64,000 bases of DNA from an uncultured Bacteroidota bacterium. Lineage in GTDB: Bacteria > Bacteroidota > Bacteroidia > Flavobacteriales > Flavobacteriaceae. Where the stretch lies: contig CAIMMM010000074.1 in NCBI GenBank assembly GCA_903842575.1, positions 1 to 64,000 on the forward strand, given 5' to 3'. Under the pieces are notes generated by a model that was not told the origin of the DNA, did not search any database, and worked only from the letters and a program-made list of their open reading frames with translations. Below are positions 44,050 to 51,900 of this stretch, piece by piece (the first letter of the stretch is position 1; the number at the start of each line of letters is the position of its first letter). A program made the translations under genes and the position numbers.

Positions 44050-45030
44050 ATGACCGGACTCGTTTATAAATCTACTGGAAGTTGGTACACCGTTAAGACA
44101 GATGGCCATCAAACTTTTGAATGTCGTATCAAGGGAAAATTCCGTATGAAAGGCATCAAGAGCACCAATCCCATTGCGGTGGGCGACGTTGTAGATTTTG
44201 AATTGGATGAAACCTCCGATACCGTAACGGGAACCATTCACAATATTCATGAACGGAAAAATTACATCGTCAGGAAGTCGGTGAATTTGTCCCATCAAAT
44301 GCATATTATTGCGTCCAATATTGATCAAGTTTTTTTGCTGATTACGATAAACAATCCGCCAACCACTACCAATTTCATTGACAGATTTTTGGTCACTGCT
44401 GAAGCTTATGGCATAGAAACCATTTTGGTTTTTAATAAAATTGACACTTTCGATGAAGCTACTTCCGATGAACAATTGTACATGCAACACATTTACCAAG
44501 AAATTGGATACCAATGCTTGCGGGTTTCATCAACCATTGGAACCGGAGTGGAAGAACTTAAAGAAATGATGATGGGAAAAGTGAGCATGTTTTCGGGACA
44601 TTCGGGTGTTGGGAAATCCACTTTGGTGAATGCCATGGAGCCAAGCTTGCACCTCAAAACCAAAACCATTTCCGAGCAAAGCAAGCAAGGGCAACACACC
44701 ACCACTTTCGCCGAAATGTATGATTTGGGTTTTGGAGCTAAGATTATAGACACACCGGGAATTAAAGGGTTTGGAATAGTAGATATGGAACCAGCCGAAA
44801 TTAGCGGTTATTTCCCAGAGTTTTTCAAACTGAAAGACCAATGCAAATTCAACAATTGTCTGCACAAAGAAGAACCACATTGTGCTATCAAAAAAGCGTT
44901 GGAGCAAAATGAAATATCCTGGTCGCGCTATGAAAGTTATTTGAAAATTCTGGAAGGCGATGATGAAAATTACCGCACCGATATTTACAATGAGGACCGA
45001 ATTGCCAGTGATGAAACGAGGAATAAATAA
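44050..45030 (+). CDS. rsgA: Ribosome small-subunit-dependent GTPase A
   Basis: RsgA helps the last steps of 30S subunit maturation. The 326-residue protein has an N-terminal OB fold (about 1-75), then the circularly permuted GTPase: the G4 motif VFNKIDTF precedes the P-loop GHSGVGKSTLVNAM and the G3 motif DTPGIKGFG. The C-terminal zinc-binding domain has CKFNNCLHKEEPHCAIKKAL (three Cys and one His). Complete and typical. Followed by the repeat-flanked four-helix-bundle gene. Confidence 0.97.
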   Translation: MTGLVYKSTGSWYTVKTDGHQTFECRIKGKFRMKGIKSTNPIAVGDVVDFELDETSDTVTGTIHNIHERKNYIVRKSVNLSHQMHIIASNIDQVFLLITINNPPTTTNFIDRFLVTAEAYGIETILVFNKIDTFDEATSDEQLYMQHIYQEIGYQCLRVSSTIGTGVEELKEMMMGKVSMFSGHSGVGKSTLVNAMEPSLHLKTKTISEQSKQGQHTTTFAEMYDLGFGAKIIDTPGIKGFGIVDMEPAEISGYFPEFFKLKDQCKFNNCLHKEEPHCAIKKALEQNEISWSRYESYLKILEGDDENYRTDIYNEDRIASDETRNK

Positions 45031-45060
45031 TTATGAATTGTGAATTATAAATTATGAATG
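45031..45060 (+). repeat. Left heptamer array of four-helix-bundle element 2
   Basis: Heptamers TTATGAA, TTGTGAA, TTATAAA, TTATGAA begin on the base after the rsgA stop codon. They are the inverse complement type of the AATTCAC array at 45481-45515. Confidence 0.8.
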
Positions 45061-45089
45061 TTAACAATTCATAGTCAAACAAATATGCA

Positions 45090-45449
45090 ATGAGTGATAA
45101 TGTTATAAAAACCAAATCTTTTAGTTTTGCATTGAGAATAGTGAAACTGTATCAATTTTTGAGTATAGAAAAGAAAGAATTTGTTCTTAGCAAACAATTA
45201 TTGCGAAGCGGAACAGCAATTGGATCACTAGTTCGTGAAGCAGAACATGCAGAAAGCAAACTTGATTTTGTTCACAAATTAGCAATAGCTCAAAAGGAGG
45301 CAAACGAAACGGATTATGGGTTAGAATTATTATTCCAATCAGAGTATTTGAATGAAATCCAATTTCAATCTTTAAATTCTGATATAGCTGAAATAAACAA
45401 AATTTTAGCGTCAATTATAATAACAACTAAACAGAAACTTAAAAAATAA
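45090..45449 (+). CDS. Four-helix-bundle protein 2
   Basis: A 119-residue helical protein of the same family as the one at 30915 (TIGR02436 type). Segments: FSFALRIVKLYQFLSIEKKEF, LSKQLLRSGTAIGSLVREAEHAESKLDFVHKLAIAQKEANETDYGLELL, then a last helix to KQKLKK. It is very close to the copy at 46330 (95 of 119 aligned residues identical by my count) and only distantly like the first copy. Flanked by heptamer arrays in inverted orientation; no functional link to rsgA upstream or dtd downstream. Confidence 0.88.
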   Translation: MSDNVIKTKSFSFALRIVKLYQFLSIEKKEFVLSKQLLRSGTAIGSLVREAEHAESKLDFVHKLAIAQKEANETDYGLELLFQSEYLNEIQFQSLNSDIAEINKILASIIITTKQKLKK

Positions 45450-45480
45450 TGTTGAATTATGAATTCTAATGCTCACGAAA

Positions 45481-45515
45481 ATTCACAATTCATAATTCAC
45501 AATTTATAATTCATT
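45481..45515 (+). repeat. Right heptamer array of four-helix-bundle element 2
   Basis: Heptamers AATTCAC, AATTCAT, AATTCAC, AATTTAT, AATTCAT, ending at the dtd ATG. Inverted relative to the left array at 45031-45060. Variation between units is C/T only. Confidence 0.85.
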
Positions 45516-45968
45516 ATGAAAGTTGTTATTCAAAGAGTTGCTCACGCTTCAGTTACAATTGATAACAAAATTGTTGCCGATATCCAAAAAGGATTATTGG
45601 TGCTTGTTGGTATTGAAGATTTGGATAATCAGGAAGACATTAATTGGTTAACTTCCAAAATAGCGAATCTCCGAATTTTTGACGATACCAACCATGTGAT
45701 GAATTTGTCACTCAAAGATGTGGATGGTGAAATCATTATCATTAGTCAATTTACACTTCAGGCATCCACCAAAAAAGGCAATCGCCCGTCTTATCTCAAA
45801 GCTGCAAAACCAGAAATAGCCATTCCGTTATATGAAAGTTTCATTACTCAAATGGAAACGGAATTGGGCAAACAAATACAAACCGGACAATTTGGTGCCG
45901 ACATGAAAGTGGCCCTTTTAAATGATGGCCCGGTCACTATAATTATAGACAGCAAAAATAAAGAATAG
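45516..45968 (+). CDS. dtd: D-aminoacyl-tRNA deacylase
   Basis: Dtd removes D-amino acids wrongly attached to tRNA. The 150-residue protein is complete: MKVVIQRVAHASVTID at the N-terminus, GLLVLVGIED, the SQFTLQA motif (residues about 77-83) and the cross-subunit Gly-cisPro region, here KFGADMKVALLNDGPVTI-like FGADMKVALLNDGPVTIII. NRPSYLKAA fits the usual NRPSF segment. Its ATG follows the right array directly, so the repeat replaces any normal leader. The MazG-like gene follows 4 bp later. Confidence 0.96.
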   Translation: MKVVIQRVAHASVTIDNKIVADIQKGLLVLVGIEDLDNQEDINWLTSKIANLRIFDDTNHVMNLSLKDVDGEIIIISQFTLQASTKKGNRPSYLKAAKPEIAIPLYESFITQMETELGKQIQTGQFGADMKVALLNDGPVTIIIDSKNKE

Positions 45969-45972
45969 TATC

Positions 45973-46299
45973 ATGAACTTAAAAAATTCCCAACTCGAAG
46001 TTGACACTTGGATTAAAGAACACGGCGTTCGTTATTTCAATGAATTGACCAACATGGCGCAACTCACCGAAGAAGTAGGCGAAGTAGCCCGAATCATAGC
46101 CCGTCGTTACGGCGAACAATCCGAAAAAGAAAGCGATAAAAATAAAGACCTTGGCGAAGAATTAGCCGATGTGGTTTTTGTAGTTTTGTGTCTCGCCAAT
46201 CAAACAGGAATCGATTTGCAAGCCGCTTTCGATAAAAAAATGGATTTAAAAACCAATCGTGATCACGACCGTCATCAAAATAATGAGAAACTTAAATAA
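45973..46299 (+). CDS. MazG-like nucleotide pyrophosphohydrolase
   Basis: A 108-residue all-alpha NTP pyrophosphohydrolase, which hydrolyses NTPs or dNTPs to monophosphate and pyrophosphate, perhaps for house-cleaning of abnormal nucleotides. It has the metal-binding ExxE pattern in MAQLTEEVGEVARIIARRY and the ExxD pattern in LGEELADVVFVVLCLAN. Length and sequence match the MazG-like/DUF84-independent family found near dtd in other flavobacteria. It is coupled with dtd (4-bp gap) and is followed by the left array of element 3. Confidence 0.9.
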   Translation: MNLKNSQLEVDTWIKEHGVRYFNELTNMAQLTEEVGEVARIIARRYGEQSEKESDKNKDLGEELADVVFVVLCLANQTGIDLQAAFDKKMDLKTNRDHDRHQNNEKLK

Positions 46300-46300
46300 T

Positions 46301-46329
46301 GGTGAATTGTGAATGGTGAATTGTAAATT
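46301..46329 (+). repeat. Left heptamer array of four-helix-bundle element 3
   Basis: Heptamers GGTGAAT, TGTGAAT, GGTGAAT, TGTAAAT fill the whole gap between the MazG-like stop codon and the next ATG. They are inverted relative to (ATTCACA)4 at 46705. Confidence 0.85.
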
Positions 46330-46692
46330 ATGTCAGAGAATGTAATTAAAATAAAATCGTTTAGCTTTGCTTTAAAAATTGTTGAGCTGTATAAATTTCT
46401 CTCAAATGATAAGAAGGAGTTTGTATTGAGTAAACAATTATTGAGAATCGGAACTGCAATAGGTGCTTTAGTTCGAGAAGCCGAGCAAGCAGAAAGCAAA
46501 TTAGATTTTATTCACAAATTGGCAATTGCACAAAAAGAAGCAAACGAATCAGATTATTGGTTAGAATTATTGTTTCAGTCAGGATATTTAGATGAAATTC
46601 AATTTCAATCTGTAAAATCAGAGATAGTTGAAATCAACAAAATTTCAGCTTCAATTATTATTTCAACCAAACAAAGAATTGGAAAATTATGA
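46330..46692 (+). CDS. Four-helix-bundle protein 3
   Basis: A 120-residue protein, paralogue of the one at 45090 (95 of 119 positions identical by my count) with the same segments FSFALKIVELYKFLSNDKKEF and LVREAEQAESKLDFIHKLAIAQKEANESDYWLELLFQ. Its 3' end overlaps the aroA start by 4 bp (ATGA type), so aroA translation appears coupled to it. It is flanked by inverted heptamer arrays, the right one inside aroA. The role is unknown; see findings for the element hypothesis. Confidence 0.88.
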   Translation: MSENVIKIKSFSFALKIVELYKFLSNDKKEFVLSKQLLRIGTAIGALVREAEQAESKLDFIHKLAIAQKEANESDYWLELLFQSGYLDEIQFQSVKSEIVEINKISASIIISTKQRIGKL

Positions 46693-47951
46693 ACTTAAAA
46701 CTACATTCACAATTCACAATTCACAATTCACAATTAAAACTATCGGGTTCCAAGTCTGAAACTAACCGATTGTTATTGCTACAAGCCTTATATCCAAATA
46801 TCACATTGGAAAACACCTCCAATTCAGATGATTCGGAAGTAATGGCAAAAGCATTAAATTCACAATTCACAATTCACAATTCACAATTAATTGACGTGCA
46901 TCACGCAGGAACTGCCATGCGTTTCTTAACTGCGTATTTTGCTATTCAGGAAGGAAGAGACATGTCCGCCGTGGCTGGAGTTGTCTTAACAGGTTCGTCC
47001 CGAATGCAAGAACGCCCCATAAAAATTTTAGTGAACGCTTTGCGCCAACTCGGAGCCGAGATTAGCTATGAAGCAAACGAAGGTTTTCCACCCATAAGAA
47101 TTAAAGGAAAAAAGCTCACACAAAATAAAGTTTCCCTTCCGGCGAATGTCAGTAGTCAATATATTTCCGCATTATTATTAATCGCGCCAAAGCTTGAAAA
47201 TGGTTTAGAATTAACGCTCGAAGGCGAAATAACTTCCGTTCCTTATATCAAAATGACTTTGGCATTATTAAATCAACTGGGTATTCAAACATCATTTATA
47301 AATAATAAAGTTGTCGTTAACTCACAACCGACAACCGACAACCAACAACCAATAACAATCGAATCGGATTGGTCGTCGGCATCTTATTTCTATTCTATAA
47401 TCGCACTTTCCCCAATTGGAACCGAAATTACCTTGTCGAGCTATAAAGAAAACAGCCTTCAAGGCGATTCGGCATTAGCGAAAATCTATAAAGACTTCGG
47501 AGTTGAAACTACTTTTGATCATAATAGGATTATTTTAAATAAGTCAACTAATTGTCAATTATCAATTATCAATTGTCAATTGAATTCATCGCCCGATATT
47601 GCCCAAACCATTGCAGTTACTTGTTTCGGATTGGGTATAGCTTGTCATTTAACAGGATTGCATACATTGAAAATTAAAGAAACGGATAGATTGTTGGCCT
47701 TAAAAAATGAATTAGAAAAACTTGGGGCAACAGTTTCAATTACCGATGATAGTTTGGCTTTAGCCATTTCAAATTCGATTCGTCAGAATATTAAAATAGA
47801 AACCTATCAAGACCACCGAATGGCTATGGCTTTTGCTCCATTAGCATTAAAAGTTTCATTAATCATTGAAGATGCAGGAGTTGTTTCTAAATCGTATCCC
47901 ACCTTTTGGAATGATTTAAAAAATATAGGATTCCAAATTTCGGAACTTTAA
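46689..47951 (+). CDS. aroA: 3-phosphoshikimate 1-carboxyvinyltransferase (EPSP synthase) with repeat-coded inserts
   Basis: AroA joins shikimate 3-phosphate and PEP. The 420-residue protein retains the key motifs: LSGSKSETNRLLLLQAL (substrate site near residue 20), NAGTAMR-type HHAGTAMRFLTAYF, LTGSSRMQERPI, SSQYISALLLIAPKL, ESDWSSASYFYSI, LKIKETDRLLALKNEL and YQDHRMAMAFAPLAL. Four segments are encoded by heptamer arrays: the N-terminus (HSQFTIHNSQL), residues about 57-67 (NSQFTIHNSQ), about 213-221 (QPTTDNQQP) and about 288-298 (NCQLSIINCQL). All are in frame and fall between core motifs, probably in surface loops. It belongs to the same pathway as the phe/tyr operon but is separate from it. 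Confidence 0.95.
   Translation: MNLKLHSQFTIHNSQLKLSGSKSETNRLLLLQALYPNITLENTSNSDDSEVMAKALNSQFTIHNSQLIDVHHAGTAMRFLTAYFAIQEGRDMSAVAGVVLTGSSRMQERPIKILVNALRQLGAEISYEANEGFPPIRIKGKKLTQNKVSLPANVSSQYISALLLIAPKLENGLELTLEGEITSVPYIKMTLALLNQLGIQTSFINNKVVVNSQPTTDNQQPITIESDWSSASYFYSIIALSPIGTEITLSSYKENSLQGDSALAKIYKDFGVETTFDHNRIILNKSTNCQLSIINCQLNSSPDIAQTIAVTCFGLGIACHLTGLHTLKIKETDRLLALKNELEKLGATVSITDDSLALAISNSIRQNIKIETYQDHRMAMAFAPLALKVSLIIEDAGVVSKSYPTFWNDLKNIGFQISEL
46705..46735 (+). repeat. Heptamer array (ATTCACA)4 at the 5' end of aroA
   Basis: Four perfect ATTCACA units plus ATT, in frame in aroA codons 6-16. Right arm of four-helix-bundle element 3. Confidence 0.92.
46858..46888 (+). repeat. Heptamer array (ATTCACA)4 inside aroA
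   Basis: Four perfect ATTCACA units plus ATT, identical to the array 153 bp upstream, in frame between the segments NSDDSEVMAKAL and IDVHHAGTAMR. No gene attached. Confidence 0.92.
47324..47351 (+). repeat. Heptamer array (ACAACCR)4 inside aroA
   Basis: ACAACCG twice then ACAACCA twice, in frame just before the ESDWSSASYF motif. Same unit family as the metH arrays. Confidence 0.9.
47551..47582 (+). repeat. Heptamer array (ATTRTCA)4 inside aroA
   Basis: ATTGTCA, ATTATCA, ATTATCA, ATTGTCA plus ATTG, in frame, coding for NCQLSIINCQL before SSPDIAQT. A third unit type; variation is A/G only. Confidence 0.9.
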
Positions 47952-48004
47952 TACTTTGTAACAGGGCGTCTTTGGGATAATTCCGAAAATAAACATCAAA
48001 ACAC

Positions 48005-48036
48005 TTGACATTCGGTATCTCACGATAGTATATTTG
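48005..48036 (+). promoter_or_regulatory. queA promoter
   Basis: TTGACA (48005-48010) and TATATTTG (48029-48036), 21 bp between TTG and the -7 box; exact consensus match, 64 bp before the ATG. Confidence 0.7.
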
Positions 48037-48057
48037 CAACCGATTAAAATACTATCT

Positions 48058-48082
48058 CCCTTAGCGCAGTCGAAGGGCTAAA
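48058..48082. repeat. Small palindromic motif before queA
   Basis: CCCTTAGCGCAGTCGAAGGG has complementary ends (CCCTT/AAGGG) and the GCGCAGTCGAAGGG core common in dispersed intergenic repeats of many bacteria. A remnant in the queA leader. Confidence 0.4.
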
Positions 48083-48099
48083 TCATAAACCAAAACTTC

Positions 48100-49149
48100 A
48101 TGAAATTATCTCATTTTAATTTAACTTTTCCAGCCGAATTATTAGCCGAATATCCAGCCGAAAATCGTGATGAATCACGCTTAATGGTGGTAAACAGAAA
48201 AACAAAAACGATTGAGCACAAAATGTTCAAAGACATTATCGATTATTTTGATGATGGCGATGTGATGATTTTGAATAATACCAAAGTATTTCCAGCAAGA
48301 ATGTTTGGAAACAAAGAAAAAACGGGTGCAAGAATTGAAGTTTTCTTATTAAGAGAACTAAATGCAGAGCAACGTTTATGGGATGTTTTGGTTGATCCAG
48401 CACGTAAAATCAGAATTGGAAACAAATTATATTTTGGCGACGACGATTCATTAGTGGCTGAGGTGATTGACAATACAACTTCTCGTGGGAGAACTTTGCG
48501 ATTTTTATATGATGGTTCCTATGATGAATTTAGAAAAAAATTAACAGAACTTGGTGAAACACCAATTCCAAAATACATTACCCGTGATGTTACAGAAGAA
48601 GATGCCGAACGTTACCAAACGATTTATGCCAAAGAGGAAGGTGCGGTAGCAGCTCCAACTGCCGGTTTGCATTTTTCTAAACACCTATTGAAAAAATTAG
48701 AAATAAAAGGAATTAACTTTGCCGAAGTGACGCTCCATGTTGGATTAGGTACTTTTAACCCAGTTGAAGTAGAGGATTTATCTAAACATAAAATGGATTC
48801 CGAAGAGCTTAAAATTCCGCAATTAGCTTGCGATATTGTAAACAATGCTAAAATTAACAAGAAAAAAATATGCTGCATCGGAACAACTTCGATGCGCGCC
48901 ATTGAAAGTTCCGTTTCTTCGGCAAGAGCATTAAATCCTTTTGAAGGTTGGACGAATAAATTTATTTTCCCTCCTTATGATTTTAGTATTGCGGATTGTA
49001 TGGTAACCAATTTCCATACGCCAAAATCTACTTTATTAATGATGGTTTCTGCATTTTGTGGACATGACTTAATGAAAAAAGCCTACGAAGAAGCTATAAA
49101 AGAGAAATACCGTTTTTACTCTTACGGTGATGCAATGTTGATTATTTAA
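48100..49149 (+). CDS. queA: S-adenosylmethionine:tRNA ribosyltransferase-isomerase
   Basis: QueA transfers and rearranges the ribose of SAM onto preQ1 in tRNA to form epoxyqueuosine. The 349-residue protein has the full family pattern: [87 protein letters not shown] and [21 protein letters not shown]. Complete. It forms a theme with queE at 61857 (queuosine pathway), though far away. Own promoter and terminator. Confidence 0.97.
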   Translation: MKLSHFNLTFPAELLAEYPAENRDESRLMVVNRKTKTIEHKMFKDIIDYFDDGDVMILNNTKVFPARMFGNKEKTGARIEVFLLRELNAEQRLWDVLVDPARKIRIGNKLYFGDDDSLVAEVIDNTTSRGRTLRFLYDGSYDEFRKKLTELGETPIPKYITRDVTEEDAERYQTIYAKEEGAVAAPTAGLHFSKHLLKKLEIKGINFAEVTLHVGLGTFNPVEVEDLSKHKMDSEELKIPQLACDIVNNAKINKKKICCIGTTSMRAIESSVSSARALNPFEGWTNKFIFPPYDFSIADCMVTNFHTPKSTLLMMVSAFCGHDLMKKAYEEAIKEKYRFYSYGDAMLII

Positions 49150-49209
49150 TCTGAACTGGTTTACTGCGTCAGTTCGCTACGCTCGTGTCCGATTCTTTTA
49201 CATATAAAA

Positions 49210-49246
49210 CCCAATCTAGCTCAAAAACTAGATTGGGATTTTTTTT
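49210..49246 (+). terminator. Terminator after queA
   Basis: CCCAATCTAG (49210-49219) / CTAGATTGGG (49228-49237), perfect 10-bp stem, 8-nt loop, then eight T. Confidence 0.92.
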
Positions 49247-49269
49247 GAAATAACTTAACGAAAAATTTC

Positions 49270-49297
49270 TTTGCTCTTTATTCTTTGTTCTTTGCTC
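49270..49297 (+). repeat. Heptamer array (TTTGCTC)4 upstream of kynU
   Basis: TTTGCTC, TTTATTC, TTTGTTC, TTTGCTC: four units with transitions only. It lies in the kynU leader, 35 bp before the ATG. A fourth unit type; no inverted partner seen nearby. Confidence 0.75.
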
Positions 49298-49332
49298 TTT
49301 TCAATACTTTTACACCACAAACGAATCAAACA

Positions 49333-50607
49333 ATGATTTTTCAGAACTCCTTAGCATTTGCACAACAACTCGATGCACAAGATGAATTAAAACACTACCG
49401 TGAAGAATTTATCTTCCCACAACATGAGGGCAAAAACGTCATCTACTTTACTGGAAATTCATTGGGATTACAGCCTAAAAGAACCAAAAAATTTGTAGAC
49501 GAAGTCATGAATGATTGGGCAAACCACGCAGTAGAAGGGCATTTTTATGCCGAGAGACCTTGGTGGGATTATCACGAACGCTTTGCTAAGCCGTTGAGTA
49601 AAATTGTGGGAGCAAAGTCTTCGGAAGTTACGGTGATGAATACGTTGACGGTGAATTTGCATCTGTTGATGGTGTCGTTTTATCGCCCAACCAGCAAGCG
49701 TTATAAAATTATTTGTGAAGAAAAAGCATTTCCTTCCGATCAATACATGTTTCAAAGTCAGGTCAATTTTCATGGATATAAAGCCGAAGATGCCATTGTA
49801 GAAATCAAACGACGAGAAGGAGAAAACAATATTCGTTTAGAAGATATTTTAACCAAGATTGATGAAGTTGGAGATGAGTTGGCATTGGTTTTATTTGGAG
49901 GGGTAAACTATTACACGGGACAAGTGTTTGATATGAAAACCATCACCGAAGCCGGACATAAAGCTGGAGCAGTCGTTGGGTTTGACTTGGCTCATGCTGC
50001 CGGGAACATCAAATTAGAACTGCACGATTGGAATGTGGATTTTGCCGCTTGGTGTAGTTATAAATATATGAATTCTGGACCTGGAAATGCTTCAGGATGT
50101 TTTGTTCATGAAAAACACCATTTCAATAATGACCTGCCAAGATTCGCAGGTTGGTGGGGACACAATAAAGAGCGTCGTTTTAAAATGGAACCTTCTTTTG
50201 ATCCGGTTCATGGGGCAGATGGCTGGCAAATTAGTAATTTACCGATACTTTCTCTTGCACCCTATTTGGCTGCTGTAGAAATGTTTGATGAGGTAGGCAT
50301 GGATAATTTGATTTCCAAACGAAATCAAATTACCGCTTATTTGGAATTTATTCTTCGGGAAATTGACAAACAGGTGAATAGCACTTTTGAAATTATTACA
50401 CCTACCAATCAAGAAGAACGTGCCTGTCAATTATCCGTTTTCTTTCATGGAGAAGGCCGACCTTTATTTGATTACCTAATGAAAAACGGAGTAATCACAG
50501 ATTGGCGAGAACCTAATGTTATTCGATTTGCACCTGTTCCATTCTATTGCAGTTATGAGGACATGTATCGTTTTGGACAAATTCTAAAACAAGGCATTCT
50601 CTCATAA
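49333..50607 (+). CDS. kynU: Kynureninase
   Basis: KynU is a PLP enzyme that cleaves kynurenine or 3-hydroxykynurenine to (hydroxy)anthranilate and alanine. ATG 49333 gives 424 residues, typical; an upstream TTG would run through the heptamer array. Motifs: IYFTGNSLGLQPK, FYAERPWWDYHERFAKPLS, VMNTLTVNLHLLM, GFDLAHAAGNIKLELHDWNVDFAAWCSYKYMNSGPG (PLP Asp and Lys) and GWWGHNKERRFKM. With kmo at 54325 it makes 3-hydroxyanthranilate from Trp for NAD synthesis or degradation. It is followed 32 bp later by the ureohydrolase. Confidence 0.96.
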   Translation: MIFQNSLAFAQQLDAQDELKHYREEFIFPQHEGKNVIYFTGNSLGLQPKRTKKFVDEVMNDWANHAVEGHFYAERPWWDYHERFAKPLSKIVGAKSSEVTVMNTLTVNLHLLMVSFYRPTSKRYKIICEEKAFPSDQYMFQSQVNFHGYKAEDAIVEIKRREGENNIRLEDILTKIDEVGDELALVLFGGVNYYTGQVFDMKTITEAGHKAGAVVGFDLAHAAGNIKLELHDWNVDFAAWCSYKYMNSGPGNASGCFVHEKHHFNNDLPRFAGWWGHNKERRFKMEPSFDPVHGADGWQISNLPILSLAPYLAAVEMFDEVGMDNLISKRNQITAYLEFILREIDKQVNSTFEIITPTNQEERACQLSVFFHGEGRPLFDYLMKNGVITDWREPNVIRFAPVPFYCSYEDMYRFGQILKQGILS

Positions 50608-50639
50608 ATAAAAATTAAGTTACACAATACTTTAATAAA

Positions 50640-51734
50640 ATGACGAAACAAGAAATTATACAAAACTTCGATCCTTCTCAGCCAGGACTTGCTGACCAAA
50701 GCATTTTTGGATTGCCATTCACTGCTGATCAAAGCGAAATTATCATTATTCCAGTTCCCTGGGAAGTTACCGTGAGTTATGGTGCAGGCGCATCAAAAGG
50801 TCCGGAAGCTATTTTAAAGGCATCGTTCCAAGTGGATTTGCATCATCAGGAGTTTCCCGATTTGTGGAAATTGGGAATGTATTTGGATTTGAATGAGCAA
50901 ACTGTAAAATGGGAAGAAGATAGCGTCAAACACAAAGCCCTAGCCCAACCCATTATTGAAGCATTAGAAAGCGGAGAAGTAATTGAAAATATACCCTCTT
51001 TAAAATCGGATTTGGATAAAATCAATTTGGTTTGTCAGAATTTGAAAGAGGAACTGAAAGAACGTGTTTTATTTTGGACAAAAAAAGGGAAGAAAGTTGT
51101 TTTGCTAGGTGGAGATCACTCAACACCACTAGGATATTATGAAGCATTAGCATCCCAACATGATAATTTTGGAATACTGCATCTTGATGCGCATTTGGAT
51201 ATGCGAATTGCCTATGAAGGTTTTACGTATTCTCATGCTTCCATAATGTACAATGCGTTGCAAATTCCTCAAATTTCAAAGATTGTTCAATTGGGTATTC
51301 GTGATTTCTGCAAACAAGAAGTAGAAACCGTTATGGAACAAGGAAGTCGAGTAGTGGTTCATACGGATATGGATATGAAAGCAGAAGCTTTTAAAGGGAT
51401 TACTTGGGAACAACAATGCGATGCTATAATTAATGCTTTGCCTCAAAAAGTCACCATTAGTTTTGATATTGACGGATTGTATTCATGGTATTGCCCCAAT
51501 ACAGGAACTCCAGTGCCAGGCGGTTTTTCTTTTGAGCAAGCTGCTTATTTATTGAGCAAGTTAGCCGATAGTGGCAAAGAAATCATTGGATTTGATTTGG
51601 TGGAAGTAGCACCGGGAGAGGATGATTGGGATGGAAATGTTGGTGCTAGAATGTTATATCATATGTGTGGTGTTTTAGCAAAAAATAATGGAATGGACGT
51701 TGGAGAAAAAATTATTTTTAATAAAAAAAGCTAA
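50640..51734 (+). CDS. Ureohydrolase (arginase/formimidoylglutamase family)
   Basis: A 364-residue binuclear Mn hydrolase: LLGGDHSTPLGYYEAL (His ligand), ILHLDAHLDMR (Asp-His-Asp ligands) and ISFDIDGLYSWYCPNTGTPVPGGFSFEQA (Asp pair; the usual DLDPAFAPGTGTP form is changed to DGLYSWYCPNTGTP). Relatives are usually called formimidoylglutamase (HutG), which makes glutamate and formamide in His breakdown, but no other hut gene is here. Its position between kynureninase and kmo suggests a link to tryptophan breakdown; substrate uncertain. Ends at a strong terminator. Confidence 0.85.
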   Translation: MTKQEIIQNFDPSQPGLADQSIFGLPFTADQSEIIIIPVPWEVTVSYGAGASKGPEAILKASFQVDLHHQEFPDLWKLGMYLDLNEQTVKWEEDSVKHKALAQPIIEALESGEVIENIPSLKSDLDKINLVCQNLKEELKERVLFWTKKGKKVVLLGGDHSTPLGYYEALASQHDNFGILHLDAHLDMRIAYEGFTYSHASIMYNALQIPQISKIVQLGIRDFCKQEVETVMEQGSRVVVHTDMDMKAEAFKGITWEQQCDAIINALPQKVTISFDIDGLYSWYCPNTGTPVPGGFSFEQAAYLLSKLADSGKEIIGFDLVEVAPGEDDWDGNVGARMLYHMCGVLAKNNGMDVGEKIIFNKKS

Positions 51735-51754
51735 TAATTAATAATGCAAGAATG

Positions 51755-51783
51755 AAAACCGTCTAAAACTTAGACGGTTTTTG
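51755..51783 (+). terminator. Terminator after the kynU-ureohydrolase pair
   Basis: AAAACCGTCTAA (51755-51766) / TTAGACGGTTTT (51770-51781), perfect 12-bp stem, AAC loop, T run. Confidence 0.92.
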
Positions 51784-51874
51784 CTTTGTTGTTCACGCTA
51801 GAAAAAAAAGATATTTTCAATTTTATAGTTTGTCATCCAATGCTTTTGACGGGGAAAATTAAGAGAATATTAAT

Positions 51875-51882
51875 TATATTTG
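51875..51882 (+). promoter_or_regulatory. -7 promoter box before the penicillin acylase-like gene
   Basis: TATATTTG, exact consensus, 19 bp before the ATG; a TTTTGAC lies 26 bp upstream, slightly too far for an ideal -33 box. Confidence 0.5.
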
Positions 51883-51900
51883 TTTCACAAAGACTACCAA

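Noticed and set aside
43948..44514. 188-codon frame on the minus strand
   Set aside because: It is opposite to rsgA, which is complete and conserved, so it is a shadow frame.
31284..47582. Heptamer arrays considered as CRISPR or ordinary microsatellites
   Set aside because: Units are 7 bp and contiguous without spacers, so not CRISPR. Ordinary slippage does not explain the constant four units, the inverted pairs or the association with one gene family.
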